From contig JAEOTV010000287.1 of NCBI GenBank assembly GCA_016839635.1, forward strand, positions 1 through 64,000: 64,000 nucleotides of DNA, read 5' to 3'. The DNA comes from Promethearchaeota archaeon (lineage in GTDB: Archaea; Asgardarchaeota; Lokiarchaeia; Sigynarchaeales; SOKP01). The notes below the pieces were generated by a model, which saw nothing but the letters and a program-made list of their open reading frames with translations, was not told the origin of the DNA and made no database searches. A program made the translations under genes and the position numbers. Below are positions 15,033 through 24,444 of this stretch, in pieces (positions within the stretch are counted from its first letter, which is position 1; every line of letters begins with the position of its first letter).

Positions 15033-15449
15033 CTATTTTGATTTACTTAAGAGACTTATTACTCCACCGATAGTAATGAGGAGGGCTTCTATGGAAATTC
15101 CTAAAAACAGGTTACTTTCAGGCCAACTGAGCCCCCATTGGGGAAAGTATGAATATTGCCAGGTTTCGAGGAGGGCATAATTTGTACTCCAGTATACTAT
15201 TCCCAATACTATGGATAACAAGCCCGCTGATAGAAGAATTGGTCCACTTGGTTTTTTTGATATGAAACCTAAAATTCCTCCAACTATTGCTAAACCAGCC
15301 ACCATTAAATTCCAGATCCATCCTGAAATATGAGCAAGACTACCTAAGGTGGGTGAGAAAACTGTGAGAGAATATGTAAAAGCAAAAATTAAAATAAACC
15401 ACCCTCCAATAAAACCAAAAATTCCACCAATAATTTTACCTACGCTCAA
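15033..15449 (-). CDS. Four-helix membrane protein, unknown
   Basis: A 138-residue protein with four hydrophobic helices, separated by short loops with proline and glycine. The first begins IIGGIFGFIGGWFILIFAF and the last is ISIEALLITIGGVISLL. I do not recognise the family. The start is TTG at 15449, with an AGAGGT ribosome-binding site eight bases upstream and no in-frame ATG before it. Confidence 0.6.
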   Translation of the reverse strand: MSVGKIIGGIFGFIGGWFILIFAFTYSLTVFSPTLGSLAHISGWIWNLMVAGLAIVGGILGFISKKPSGPILLSAGLLSIVLGIVYWSTNYALLETWQYSYFPQWGLSWPESNLFLGISIEALLITIGGVISLLSKSK

Positions 15450-15553
15450 TTTTTCGACCTCTTAGAATTATATCTTAAATTAACTTTAATGTATATTGAC
15501 TTTTAATCTTTATAAGAATTTAAGAAATTAAAAAAAAATAAGACCTAATCCTT

Positions 15554-15640
15554 TTATTCTAAAAAATCAATAATTTGTTCTATAACTTTCTCTCTTTCTA
15601 CGAACTTTCTCAAAAGTTGCGCACTAAAAACTATAAGATG
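15554..15640 (-). pseudogene. Possible C-terminal remnant of an alpha/beta hydrolase
   Basis: The minus-strand frame ends FSAQLLRKFVEREKVIEQ and then IIDFLE before a stop. This resembles the last helices of alpha/beta hydrolases. No start or remaining domain is present, and upstream it runs into the promoter of the next gene. It may be a decayed gene end, but a match this short could be chance. Confidence 0.25.
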
Positions 15641-15661
15641 AAGTTTACTTAGATTAAATTT

Positions 15662-16738
15662 ATGGATAAAATAAAAAAAAATGGAACTCTAGGTAGTAAA
15701 AACTTATTCGGATCTCCCTATTCATTGAAGGAAAATTTTGGTTGGTTAAAACGTCTTATTTGTGGACCAAGCACAAATAATTTTGGCAATGTTGAATACA
15801 TTTCTAAGAGTTTAGTATTAAACAAAATTACTCCAAAATATACCATATCTTTTATAGGAGATATCATGGATGTGAATTTAAAAGATTTAATAATCGGTGA
15901 GAGTGTTAAAAGTTTTGTAGAAGGCTCAGATTTTCTTATTGGAAATTTTGAAGCAACACTTACTTCAGAGAAAAAAATAATCAATGGAAAACGTCATAAA
16001 CCACAGATAATGGATGCTCTAGGAAATTTATTCTCCCCCAAAAATACATGTTTATCCACAGCAAACAATCATAGTGCCGATTTTGGTGAAGATAATTTCA
16101 TAGATTCCGTAAATCAGTTAGAAAGAAGAGGTTTTAACGTATTTGGTACTGAAAAAGTTCCTTTTGTAGATTTAACCGGTGATTTAAGAGTCATAGGGAG
16201 TACTCAATGGTCTAACCATCCTAGCGATTATTTAGTTAGATTAGAAGAATCAAGCCAATATCTTAAGGATGATTCTTTTAATTTATTATTTCCACATTGG
16301 GGATATGAAATGGAATTATATCCTCGGATAAAAACAATTAGAAAAGGTAAGGAATTACTGAGTAAATTTGATGCATTAATTGGTCATCATTCACATTGTC
16401 CTCAACCTGTATCTTTTTTTCCTTTTGATAATGATAATAAATTAATAGCATACTCTTTAGGAGATTTTTGTGATGGTAAGGAATATGAAATGCATAATTA
16501 TGGAATCTTGATAAACACTGAAATTGGAACTGATCCTTATGGTAAATGGCAGGTTGGTAAATGCGATTGGACTTTCCTTAAGACTCTTCCTTTATCAAAC
16601 ACAGAATTTATTGTAGAAGTAGTTGATAACTTCTCTGATTTCTTATTCAACTATAAATCTTTAGATGAAGCGTATAAGGTGAATAAAGTCTTTAGTGAGA
16701 CTTCTTTAGAGAGGGAGCAAGTAGCATTGTGTGTATAA
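15662..16738 (+). CDS. CapA/PgsA-family metallophosphatase-like protein
   Basis: A 358-residue protein of the PGA_cap (CapA) family, a calcineurin-like metallophosphatase fold. The motifs are in the usual order: ISFIGDIMD (62-70), GNFEATLT (94-101), TANNHSADFGE (133-143), HWGYEMELYP, GHHSHCPQPV and YSLGDF. CapA proteins act in poly-gamma-glutamate capsule synthesis, but many archaeal members sit in other cell-envelope or unknown contexts. No CapB/CapC genes are nearby, so a capsule role is not supported. There is no signal peptide; the first 50 residues are basic. Confidence 0.8.
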   Translation: MDKIKKNGTLGSKNLFGSPYSLKENFGWLKRLICGPSTNNFGNVEYISKSLVLNKITPKYTISFIGDIMDVNLKDLIIGESVKSFVEGSDFLIGNFEATLTSEKKIINGKRHKPQIMDALGNLFSPKNTCLSTANNHSADFGEDNFIDSVNQLERRGFNVFGTEKVPFVDLTGDLRVIGSTQWSNHPSDYLVRLEESSQYLKDDSFNLLFPHWGYEMELYPRIKTIRKGKELLSKFDALIGHHSHCPQPVSFFPFDNDNKLIAYSLGDFCDGKEYEMHNYGILINTEIGTDPYGKWQVGKCDWTFLKTLPLSNTEFIVEVVDNFSDFLFNYKSLDEAYKVNKVFSETSLEREQVALCV

Positions 16739-16872
16739 ATTATTTTTTTATTATCCTCTCTTTTATTTCTTGTTCTTTGAATAAAACTGTTTTCCTTGGT
16801 AAGTATGAAATTTAGGATTTCAAACGATAGAGTAAGTTATTGGGCAACTTATATGACCTTCTCAATCATTTT

Positions 16873-17166
16873 TTATTGGTAAATATAATAAAAGTACATC
16901 ACAAATATAATAATCGTAAAAGCAAAAATTGTAAAGAGAGTAGCTAGAATTACAGTTAAAAGAGACCTCAAATCAGGTATTAGAATAGCTAATAAAATAC
17001 TTGTGATTATTAGTACAAATCCAATTAAAATCAACCAAAGGATTCTATTTCTTCTAGTTTTTTTATATTTTTTCTGAAGAGCATTATAATCTATTTTTGC
17101 GCCACATCTGAGGCAAACCTTATATTCAGGATAGAGTTTTGCGCCACATTTTGTACATTTCTTCAT
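16873..17166 (-). CDS. Zinc-ribbon membrane protein, 97 aa
   Basis: An N-terminal zinc ribbon (C4-x2-C7-x10-C18-x2-C21) is followed by a basic linker (KKYKKTRRNR) and two hydrophobic helices (residues 43-64 and 66-95). The positive-inside rule puts the ribbon in the cytosol. Function unknown. This layout recurs in the window at 9396 and, in shorter form, at 1624. Confidence 0.65.
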   Translation of the reverse strand: MKKCTKCGAKLYPEYKVCLRCGAKIDYNALQKKYKKTRRNRILWLILIGFVLIITSILLAILIPDLRSLLTVILATLFTIFAFTIIIFVMYFYYIYQ

Positions 17167-17336
17167 AATTTTGCACCTTATTCTAATAGATCTCCTATAA
17201 ACTTCTAATACTTCCTCCCGATTTTTAAGGTTTAATCAATATTATATTTAAAAATTTATGACTAAGTTGATTGATTTAAAGAAGGCTAAAAATTATTGTA
17301 ATAATAAAGAAAAAAAAAAGTATTAAAATTTAACTT

Positions 17337-17717
17337 TCATGCGTTTGCCAGTATTTCAAAGAATACTCTAAGAGCGATATAAAGTATCCATGGAAGAAAT
17401 GGAAGGATTAAAGCAACAAAGACTAGACCTATTGGCCCAATAAATAATATACTAAGTGGAATCCATAACCACAAATCCCATGTGCCATAGATAATTGAAA
17501 TTGAAAAAACACCACCTAAAATAGCACCAATAATTAAAAGAGTAATTAGAGGATCATACCGTAATAAATGGTCATAATATTTACCTGTTAAGGTTTTCTT
17601 AGTGCTTACGAACTTTTCTTTTTTTAAGCTCTGCTCTTCAGTAGTAAAATTATAAAAATTCTCATCTTGCTCAATTTTTTCCATAAACAATGATTCTTGT
17701 TCTGTTATCTCATTCAT
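17337..17717 (-). CDS. Membrane protein with cytosolic N-terminus, unknown
   Basis: A 126-residue protein. The first 55 residues are charged and soluble (EQESLFMEKIEQDENFYNF, then KKEKFVSTKKTL). They are followed by hydrophobic helices at about 56-77, 81-100 and 103-123. No family is recognised. The ATG start lies 170 bases beyond the zinc-ribbon membrane gene on the same strand. Confidence 0.55.
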   Translation of the reverse strand: MNEITEQESLFMEKIEQDENFYNFTTEEQSLKKEKFVSTKKTLTGKYYDHLLRYDPLITLLIIGAILGGVFSISIIYGTWDLWLWIPLSILFIGPIGLVFVALILPFLPWILYIALRVFFEILANA

Positions 17718-18009
17718 TTTACTAACCTCATCTTAATAATTTTTTTTAGAGTTCTTTATACTTAGAATAGTTAAACTTCCTTATTTAGTTCTTTATGCGA
17801 AACTTTCCGCGAAGTTTGAAGAATTAAATAACAAGTTAAAGCGTAATTAGAGCAATTATCTATCCTTCTTTGAAATTTTTTATGAGCAAAATTTTAAAAG
17901 AAAGCTTAAATATGGAAATGACATATTTAAACATTGGAAAAAGTCCTATGATAAAGATAATAGAAATATAATAGGCATAAAAATAAAGGGAAATGTGAGG
18001 ATTAGAAAT

Positions 18010-18390
18010 ATGAAAGATTTAACTGTTATTATAAAAAATGAACCCGGAATGTTAGCTAATATGGGGGAGACTTTAGGCAAAATGGGGATTAATATGGAAG
18101 GTTTATGCGGTTTTCCGTTGAAAAACGAAGCCGTTGTTCACATTTTAGTTGATGATGAAGAAACAGCTCGTTGGGCACTCGAAAACGCTGGTTTCGACGT
18201 TCGTGCCGTACGTGAAGTACTCGTTATGGACATCGGTCATATTGTGGGAAAACCCGGCACAGGAGGGAAGATGGCGCGTAGGGTAGGTGATGCTGGTGTA
18301 AATATAGACCTAATCTATTTTGCAGAGAATAATAGAGTAGTTCTCGGAGTAGATAACTTAGAAAAGGCTCGTGATACTTTGCTAAAATAA
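18010..18390 (+). CDS. ACT-domain protein
   Basis: A 126-residue protein with an ACT-type fold (MKDLTVIIKNEPGMLANMGETLGKMGINMEGL), probably repeated in its second half (HIVGKPGTGGKMARRVGDAGVNIDLIY). ACT domains bind amino acids and regulate enzymes. Stand-alone tandem ACT proteins are common in archaea. I chose ATG 18010 because the domain starts there; GTG 17995 is an alternative that adds five residues. The middle of the gene is clearly richer in G and C than its neighbours, which may mean a different origin. Confidence 0.75.
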   Translation: MKDLTVIIKNEPGMLANMGETLGKMGINMEGLCGFPLKNEAVVHILVDDEETARWALENAGFDVRAVREVLVMDIGHIVGKPGTGGKMARRVGDAGVNIDLIYFAENNRVVLGVDNLEKARDTLLK

Positions 18391-18643
18391 TAAGATGAAA
18401 CAATGAAGGAGTAAAATCAAGATTAAATTTATATTTTAATTCTTACCTTTTTTGTAGTACATCATAATAAAATAAATGAATTGAGAAAACCTCTCTAATT
18501 TCTTTCTTTATTTAAATTTTTGACCTGAGAAATTTTTGTGTAATGAATTAATATTGACAATCCGACAAAAATATACAAACAATAATAAGTACCATATTTC
18601 CATATGACTTCTTAAGATTATATATCATAATTGGGGATATAAT

Positions 18644-18934
18644 ATGAGCTTTGAGGAGTTATATTCAGTTTTAAATAAACGAGGGTTTTTTAATACTTTC
18701 AAGGTCCTTTCACAATTTAAAGAGTATAAAGCTGAAAAAGGAGAATTCTATAGAATTTTAACGGAATTCAGTAACTACAATTCTTTCTTACGTATTAAAG
18801 ACAAATTAGTAGAATCAAATTTAATTAATCTTGAAAAAAACAATGGATACGAATATATTGAACTTACAGAAAAAGGAAAGTCAGTATATGACAGTTTAAT
18901 GCGCCTCAATGATTTAATTAATGGTAATAATTAA
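18644..18934 (+). CDS. Small winged-helix protein
   Basis: A 96-residue protein with a winged-helix pattern: TFKVLSQFKEYKAEKGEFYRIL, then FLRIKDKLVESNLINLE, and a wing KNNGYEYIELTEKGKSVYD. It is similar in size to stand-alone archaeal regulators. It has no extra sensor domain. It is followed at 22 bases by the convergent deacylase gene. The target is unknown. Confidence 0.65.
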   Translation: MSFEELYSVLNKRGFFNTFKVLSQFKEYKAEKGEFYRILTEFSNYNSFLRIKDKLVESNLINLEKNNGYEYIELTEKGKSVYDSLMRLNDLINGNN

Positions 18935-18955
18935 ATAATATTACAATTACTTATA

Positions 18956-19471
18956 TCATTCTGTAACAGGACCATTGAGTTCTAAATATGGAAGTTTTTT
19001 TACTTCCAAGGATGTTCCAGTTGCAATTATTAATTTTTGAAAATCTTGTCTAGGAATTTGAAGTGTCTCTGTATTAATATTTGGATGGCAACAGATCTCT
19101 TCTGCATTCCATACGATTTCTTCAATTATAAAAATAACCTTATTATTGGTATCATTTATTAATCCCATCGGAGACACAGCGCCGGGAGTAATACCTAATA
19201 TGTTAAAAAGATCTTCAAGTTCAGCAAAACGAACTTTTGGAGCACCTATCATTTTACGGAATTGATTTAAATCCAAACGCTTTTCATAAGGTATGGTCAC
19301 CAAATATAATTGTCCAGATTTCTTATTTTTGAGAAATAAATTCTTGCAATGAGTTCCTGGAATATGTCCACTATGCACTCTTGCTTCAGGAACAGTGTAT
19401 ACTGCCGAGTGAGTATGCAAAACATACTGAATCTCATGATCATCCAACCATTGCCGTAGAGAGTCCTTCAT
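18956..19471 (-). CDS. ProX/YbaK-type aminoacyl-tRNA deacylase
   Basis: A 171-residue protein of the YbaK/ProX editing family, which hydrolyses wrongly charged aminoacyl-tRNA, most often Ala-tRNA-Pro. Family features are visible: VLHTHSAVYTVPEARVH (residues 17-33), CKNLFLKNKK, a conserved lysine in that stretch, LYLVTIPYEKRLDL and GAVSPMGLIND. The length fits the free-standing ProX/PrdX form. It would protect translation fidelity in the cytosol. The gene is transcribed alone. Confidence 0.85.
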   Translation of the reverse strand: MKDSLRQWLDDHEIQYVLHTHSAVYTVPEARVHSGHIPGTHCKNLFLKNKKSGQLYLVTIPYEKRLDLNQFRKMIGAPKVRFAELEDLFNILGITPGAVSPMGLINDTNNKVIFIIEEIVWNAEEICCHPNINTETLQIPRQDFQKLIIATGTSLEVKKLPYLELNGPVTE

Positions 19472-19621
19472 TTTTTTCCCATTATTTTAAGAATTGACTT
19501 CTATATAAGGTTATAATTAAAGGTATTAATGAAAGGATTATCTAATTATTATTTAGTAGGACATAAAAATCTTAATAAGATGTAATAATATTTCATGTAG
19601 AATCAGAAGTACTAACTGAAT

Positions 19622-20524
19622 ATGATTGATTTAAAAATACTATCATCTTTCCGAAAACCAAAAATTTTGTATAAATATTTATTAAAGCTATATCTAAAAC
19701 TTCGCTATCCTCAACTTTGGAAAAAAAGAGCGATTAAAGTTATGAGAAAAAATTGGGATTATCTCATTATTCTTGATGCTTGTAGATATGATATGTTTAA
19801 ATGGGTATTAAAAGACGATTCAATCCCTTTTGCAGTTTCTGGTGGAAGCGGTACAAAGGAATGGATGGAATGGAATTTTAAGGGAATTTTTATGGACGTA
19901 GTATATGTTTCTGGAAATCCCTTTTTATCAAATATATACTTAGAAAAATTCTTTGGCAGAATTCCCTTTTTTAAAGTTGTAGACGTATGGGACTATGGTT
20001 GGAATGACTCTGTAAAAACTGTACTCCCCCAAACTGTGACAGATGCTGCTATAAAGGTATCAAAAGACTACCCAAACAAACGTATAATAATACATTATAA
20101 TCAACCACATCACCCTTTTCTGAGTAATGACAAACTTCTCAAAATGGATGAAGGGCCTCGTAGAATTGGAGTCCCATGGAAAGGAAAAACAATATGGCGT
20201 GCGATTAAATTAGGAGAGATTCCTTTAAAACCGGTGTGGAAAGCTTACATTAAAAATTTGGAAATAGTAATGACTGAAGTGAATAGACTAATAGAAAAAT
20301 TATCAGGAAAAATAATTATTACTTCAGATCATGGCAATCAAATGGGAAAATTTTTTCAATTTGGTCATTTTAGTTATGGAATCAGGACAGAAGAATTGTG
20401 CAAGGTACCTTGGTACACCATAAATAAAGAAAAAAAAGTTGAGTTAAAACGGGAACATTACGAAGAAGAGAAAATCACAATAAATTCAAAGATTGAAAAA
20501 TTAATCAAAAATGGAGATTTTTAG
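19622..20524 (+). CDS. Alkaline-phosphatase-superfamily (sulfatase-like) protein
   Basis: A 300-residue protein. Residues 44-60 (NWDYLIILDACRYDMFK) and a later SDHGNQMGKFFQFGHF (near 235-250) are the metal-binding ends of an alkaline phosphatase/sulfatase fold. The middle has HYNQPHHPF. Archaeal proteins of this type are often found in cell-surface polysaccharide clusters, where they may hydrolyse or transfer phosphate or sulfate groups. The N-terminal 40 residues are basic and amphipathic, which suggests membrane association. No glycosyltransferase is nearby to support the pathway. Confidence 0.7.
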   Translation: MIDLKILSSFRKPKILYKYLLKLYLKLRYPQLWKKRAIKVMRKNWDYLIILDACRYDMFKWVLKDDSIPFAVSGGSGTKEWMEWNFKGIFMDVVYVSGNPFLSNIYLEKFFGRIPFFKVVDVWDYGWNDSVKTVLPQTVTDAAIKVSKDYPNKRIIIHYNQPHHPFLSNDKLLKMDEGPRRIGVPWKGKTIWRAIKLGEIPLKPVWKAYIKNLEIVMTEVNRLIEKLSGKIIITSDHGNQMGKFFQFGHFSYGIRTEELCKVPWYTINKEKKVELKREHYEEEKITINSKIEKLIKNGDF

Positions 20525-20999
20525 TTCTTTTTTCACATTTTTTTTTCAAAAATTGCTATTTCTTTTAGGGCTGTTTAATAAATTTCTTCTTTAAATCATC
20601 ACAAATGGAAGCTTTTATGGACTGACTACTGAAACTTTTAGAGAGATTCGAACTTCGTGAAAAGTTTCACAATAAAAACTATATTATGAAGCATCTACAT
20701 ATTATAATTAACAAAAAAACCCAAAAAAAGAGGGAAAAAAATGAAAAGAAAAGAAAATGTTCAAGTAATTGTAAAGAATGTTGGATTCGCATTTCAAAGT
20801 GTAGCTAAATAATTATTTTATTTTACTTTTTATTTTACTTTATTTTAAGCACCTTATTCCTTAGAGTTATTTTACTTATAATTAGTATAAAATCTATTTT
20901 ATTATACAATATTAATCAAAATATCATTGAAAATATCTTATTTATTTATGAATTTATAAATATAATTTACTTTTCTTCAAATTCAACAAGGTGATTATA
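20525..20999. other. Intergenic stretch with possible microprotein
   Basis: About 475 bases of AT-rich DNA. It holds T-runs after the sulfatase-like gene (20528-20548) and one 23-codon frame at 20741-20812 beginning MKRKENVQVIVKNVGFAFQS. That frame is preceded by a purine-rich AGAGGGA ribosome-binding stretch. The frame may be real, but nothing else supports it. No RNA gene is seen. Confidence 0.35.
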
Positions 21000-21863
21000 A
21001 TGAATAAAATAGCAAAAATATTACCAGTAGAGCTAAAAGAAGTAACACCACATACAATAATTGTTAATTTCAAGGATTATTTCGATCTAAATGCAGGTGC
21101 AATTATATTAAGTAATTTTATCATCGTTATTGATACTCTAATGTATCCAAGACAAGCAAAACAATTTAGAGAAAAATTAGAAAAGAAATATAATTTACCA
21201 GTAAAATATGTTTTCATTACTCACTACCATGCAGATCATCTTTTTGGTGTTGTTTCATTCAAAGATGTTGAAATTTTTGGGTCTTCTAATTTAATAGAAA
21301 GTATGAAGCAAAGAAAAGAAGAAAATTGGACAACGGAAGCATTTGATGAATGGAAAAAAGAAGAACCAGAAATAGCAGAATTGATTGATGAAATAGAAAT
21401 CATTATACCAACAAAAGGATTTGAAAACAAGTATATTATTAGCGATAATGGTTTGAATGTAGAATTCTATCATTCAGGAGGACATACGGGATGTTCTTCT
21501 TATGCATATTTTCCAGAAGAGAAGGTGTTATTTTCAGGTGACTTAATTGCAGTTGGATTCTGGCCATTTATTAGTGATCCAACAGAAGATTTCGAAGGGT
21601 GGATAAGTTCATTTGAATCTCTGTTAAACCGTGATATTGAAGCAGTTATACCCGGACATGGACCAGTAGTTGGTAAAGAATATATAAAAGAGCAGCTAAC
21701 ATTTATGAAAGCTTTAAGAACAAAAGTAATAAAGGCAATTTCTGAAAAAAAGGGACCAGAAGAGATTGAAGTACCAGAATATGAACATGAACCCGCGGAA
21801 GATTGGCAGATTCCTAGAGCGTTAGAATTTCTATTTAAGTACTATTATAACGACAAGAAATAA
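21000..21863 (+). CDS. MBL-fold metallo-hydrolase
   Basis: A 287-residue metallo-beta-lactamase-fold hydrolase. The metal-binding HxHxDH motif is THYHADHL (H75, H77, D79, H80), followed by GGHTGCSS, FSGDLI and PGHGPV, in the usual order for a two-metal site. The subfamily is not clear. Hydrolysis of an ester, thioester or similar bond is the general expectation. The start is ATG 21000, with GGTGAT as the ribosome-binding site just upstream; an in-frame GTG at 20991 is less likely. Confidence 0.85.
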   Translation: MNKIAKILPVELKEVTPHTIIVNFKDYFDLNAGAIILSNFIIVIDTLMYPRQAKQFREKLEKKYNLPVKYVFITHYHADHLFGVVSFKDVEIFGSSNLIESMKQRKEENWTTEAFDEWKKEEPEIAELIDEIEIIIPTKGFENKYIISDNGLNVEFYHSGGHTGCSSYAYFPEEKVLFSGDLIAVGFWPFISDPTEDFEGWISSFESLLNRDIEAVIPGHGPVVGKEYIKEQLTFMKALRTKVIKAISEKKGPEEIEVPEYEHEPAEDWQIPRALEFLFKYYYNDKK

Positions 21864-21897
21864 AAGCAGAATAAATTTTATAGATGATCTTCTTAAT

Positions 21898-22692
21898 TTA
21901 GTTGTTTAATTTAACCGATTTTTTTTCCATTTCACTTTTGATAAAATCTATATTTTCTTTTAGAGTCTCCATTATGGGCTCATCTCCCATTTCAAGGTTG
22001 TTTAAAACTTGAATTGCATCTTCAAATAATTTTAATGCTTCAGGATACTGAGAACGTTTGTAATACACTCCAGGGATCTTAGAAAAAGTAAATGAAATAC
22101 ATTGTAATGCTGTAATCAAAACCCAAGATATTATGAAAATTGATAATATCCATTCTACTAATGGATGGCGTGTGGTGAAAAATACGATCAACATACCTCC
22201 TACGAGAAAGCCAAAATAAGCTAAATATTTTTTGAATGCCGGACCCTTATAAATTTTTGATTTAGTTCCTTGGTACATTAATATACTATACAATACAATA
22301 TAGATAGAAGATCCAATAAAACTTACCAAAGCTACAAATGTATGAAATGCACCAAAGGCTTCTTTATATGTTTCGTCTGGAATTATTCCAACCAGTGCAA
22401 TACACACATTAGTAAAAATGGAAATTCCTGTAGCAAGTCTTCTAATATTTTCTTCAATATTTACTAGTTCCCTCTCCAGATAAATATAAAAAGGGATCAA
22501 TAGAGAACCACATACAACAAAACCTATACTAAATAATGTTTTAGCACTCCCCTCTCCTAGCATGCTTACATATCTTTCTAAAGGACTAAATCCAGGAGTA
22601 AGAAGTATTGCAATTGGCAACATTACTAGAATAAATAATGCCCCAAAAAAACCAAATAAAACTTCCATTCTACTTTCTTTTATAACAACCAT
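21898..22692 (-). CDS. DUF998-like membrane protein
   Basis: A 264-residue integral membrane protein. The N-terminal segment (MLPIAILLTPGFSPLERYVSMLGEG) fits the DUF998 pattern: a first helix, then an S-P-L-x-R-Y-x-S-x-L-G loop and five further helices. The last 60 residues are soluble and helical (QYPEALKLFEDAIQVLNNLE), possibly a tetratricopeptide-like helix pair. Function unknown. It is divergent from the GTPase at 22778 over an 85-base spacer. Confidence 0.7.
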   Translation of the reverse strand: MVVIKESRMEVLFGFFGALFILVMLPIAILLTPGFSPLERYVSMLGEGSAKTLFSIGFVVCGSLLIPFYIYLERELVNIEENIRRLATGISIFTNVCIALVGIIPDETYKEAFGAFHTFVALVSFIGSSIYIVLYSILMYQGTKSKIYKGPAFKKYLAYFGFLVGGMLIVFFTTRHPLVEWILSIFIISWVLITALQCISFTFSKIPGVYYKRSQYPEALKLFEDAIQVLNNLEMGDEPIMETLKENIDFIKSEMEKKSVKLNN

Positions 22693-22777
22693 ATCAAATC
22701 CTCAAAATAGAAAGTTATTTATTAAAATCCAATTAATATTTATAAGTAAGTGATATTTCTATTTAAAAAGTGATTTA

Positions 22778-23320
22778 ATGAGCAAATTCAAAAATAAGAT
22801 AACCGTTGTTGGAGATGGGTTCGTAGGAAAAACTTCCTTAATAAGAAAATTCACTCAAAAAAAATTTCAAGAAGAATATATTAAGACTATAGGAGCACAG
22901 TTGTCTGAATATATTGAAGAAATTGATGGTGATCGATGGGAATTAATTTTCTGGGATATTGCTGGTCAGGATGATTTTCATTTCTTACATCCTCCATTCT
23001 ATAGATCTAGTGTAGCATCGATAGTTGTATTTTCTCTTGAGGAAAATGATTTAGGTAGAGCCAGTTTTAAGCATGTTGTTGATTGGTATAAAGATATCAA
23101 AAAATTTTGTGGGGAAATACCAATGATTCTTTTTGGGAATAAGGTTGATTTAGTTGATGAGAGTAAATTAAATGATGAGAAGATACAAAAATTTATTAAA
23201 AAGAACAATTTTATTGATTATTACTATACATCTGCTAAGACAGGCCAAAATGTTGAAAAAGCTTTCAAAGCAATAGTTAAAGTATTACAAAATAAATACA
23301 AATCGAAGAATTCTGTATAA
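22778..23320 (+). CDS. Ras/Rab-type small GTPase
   Basis: A 180-residue single-domain GTPase with intact motifs: P-loop GDGFVGKTS (12-20), switch II WDIAGQDDF (59-67) with glutamine Q64, NKVD (121-124) and TSAKTGQ near 151-157. It ends in a basic tail without a lipidation cysteine. Many Asgard GTPases look like this, and their partners are mostly unknown. The next gene, a seven-helix membrane protein, starts 24 bases downstream on the same strand, so the pair is probably one transcript. Confidence 0.92.
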   Translation: MSKFKNKITVVGDGFVGKTSLIRKFTQKKFQEEYIKTIGAQLSEYIEEIDGDRWELIFWDIAGQDDFHFLHPPFYRSSVASIVVFSLEENDLGRASFKHVVDWYKDIKKFCGEIPMILFGNKVDLVDESKLNDEKIQKFIKKNNFIDYYYTSAKTGQNVEKAFKAIVKVLQNKYKSKNSV

Positions 23321-23344
23321 ATTACTTACCAAAATTTTCTTTAG

Positions 23345-24031
23345 ATGATGATGGATATAAATAATTTAATTAAAATAATAGCAGCAGTAATTACATTTAT
23401 ACTTTCAATTATAGTCGGATTACGGGTATATAGTCTAAACCCACGTGAATCGCTGAATAGATGGTTTACACTGTTTTTTATTTCTACCTCATTAGGGTTT
23501 TTAATTTATACAATATACCATTTAATTTTAAATAATCCCTATGTTATAATTCCACTCATGATTACTGCCCAAATTTTTTTCAATTTTATCCCAGTAACCT
23601 GGGTGATGACAGTTTTTATATTAGAAAAATACAAAAAGAGAGCCATGAGATTTAAATATCTTGGAACAATGATGATTATCTTGATAATTATGAGTTTTGG
23701 ATATTTTACATGGCCTCCAGAATTGAATATGGCAAGGTATGCTTTAGGTATTGTGGATACTGAAACCCCACTTTTTTGGTTTATTTTTGTAAATGTTATC
23801 AGGGCAGGGTTATCTCTATATGTTGTTTACAAATATGCTATGATAACTAGAAAAATTGAGGGTGAAACTAAAAAGAAAATACAATGGTTTTTTGTAGGGA
23901 TAATTATCATTATAATTGCGGTAATTACCAACTTAATTGGCGGAGTTATTGAATCAATAGTAATCGAAATTATTGCATTAATAACATTAGATATAGGATC
24001 AATAGTAATATTGAGAGGTTTTTTACTTTAA
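23345..24031 (+). CDS. Seven-helix membrane protein linked to a GTPase gene
   Basis: A 228-residue protein with about seven hydrophobic helices. They include LIKIIAAVITFILSIIVGL near the start, a middle helix ending TVFILEKYKKRAM, and IIIIIIAVITNLIGGVI near the end. The first helix-loop resembles the seven-helix sensor part of some archaeal signalling proteins, but no kinase domain follows. It lies 24 bases after a small GTPase gene, so a GTPase-membrane partnership is possible. That is inference from position. Confidence 0.65.
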   Translation: MMMDINNLIKIIAAVITFILSIIVGLRVYSLNPRESLNRWFTLFFISTSLGFLIYTIYHLILNNPYVIIPLMITAQIFFNFIPVTWVMTVFILEKYKKRAMRFKYLGTMMIILIIMSFGYFTWPPELNMARYALGIVDTETPLFWFIFVNVIRAGLSLYVVYKYAMITRKIEGETKKKIQWFFVGIIIIIIAVITNLIGGVIESIVIEIIALITLDIGSIVILRGFLL

Positions 24032-24214
24032 TCGGATTTTCTTATCAGTTCCCGCTATTTTAAGGAACTTAATTAAACATTTGTTGTTTTGAGATTTTTC
24101 ATCACAATAATACTCACATTTGATTTTTTGAATAATTTTTATTTGAATCAATTTATTAATTGAGTATATTTTAGACTTAAAACACTGAATTTAATTTATC
24201 AATAGGTATTTTAG

Positions 24215-24355
24215 ATGAAAAAATTAGCTGATAAACTTAAAAAAGTAGATATTGAATTAACTAAATGGACAAGAGAAGTCTTGTATGATCATTTAATGAA
24301 TGTTATTGAGGATCTTAAGGAACATAATGAACTTAAAAACGGAATTACCGCTTAG
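24215..24355 (+). CDS. Hypothetical helical small protein, 46 aa
   Basis: A 46-residue ORF starting at ATG 24215, highly charged and predicted to be almost all helix (ADKLKKVDIELTKWTREVL, then NVIEDLKEHNELKNG). It has no cysteine or membrane segment. The amphipathic pattern and regular codon use support a real small protein. It could be an adaptor or the surviving end of a longer gene. Confidence 0.45.
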   Translation: MKKLADKLKKVDIELTKWTREVLYDHLMNVIEDLKEHNELKNGITA

Positions 24356-24444
24356 AAATAATATTGTTTCTTCTAATAATTTATTAACAAATTGAATTTT
24401 TAGAGTCAGTAAGATTTATATTTTCATCTGTTATATTTTTCTTT

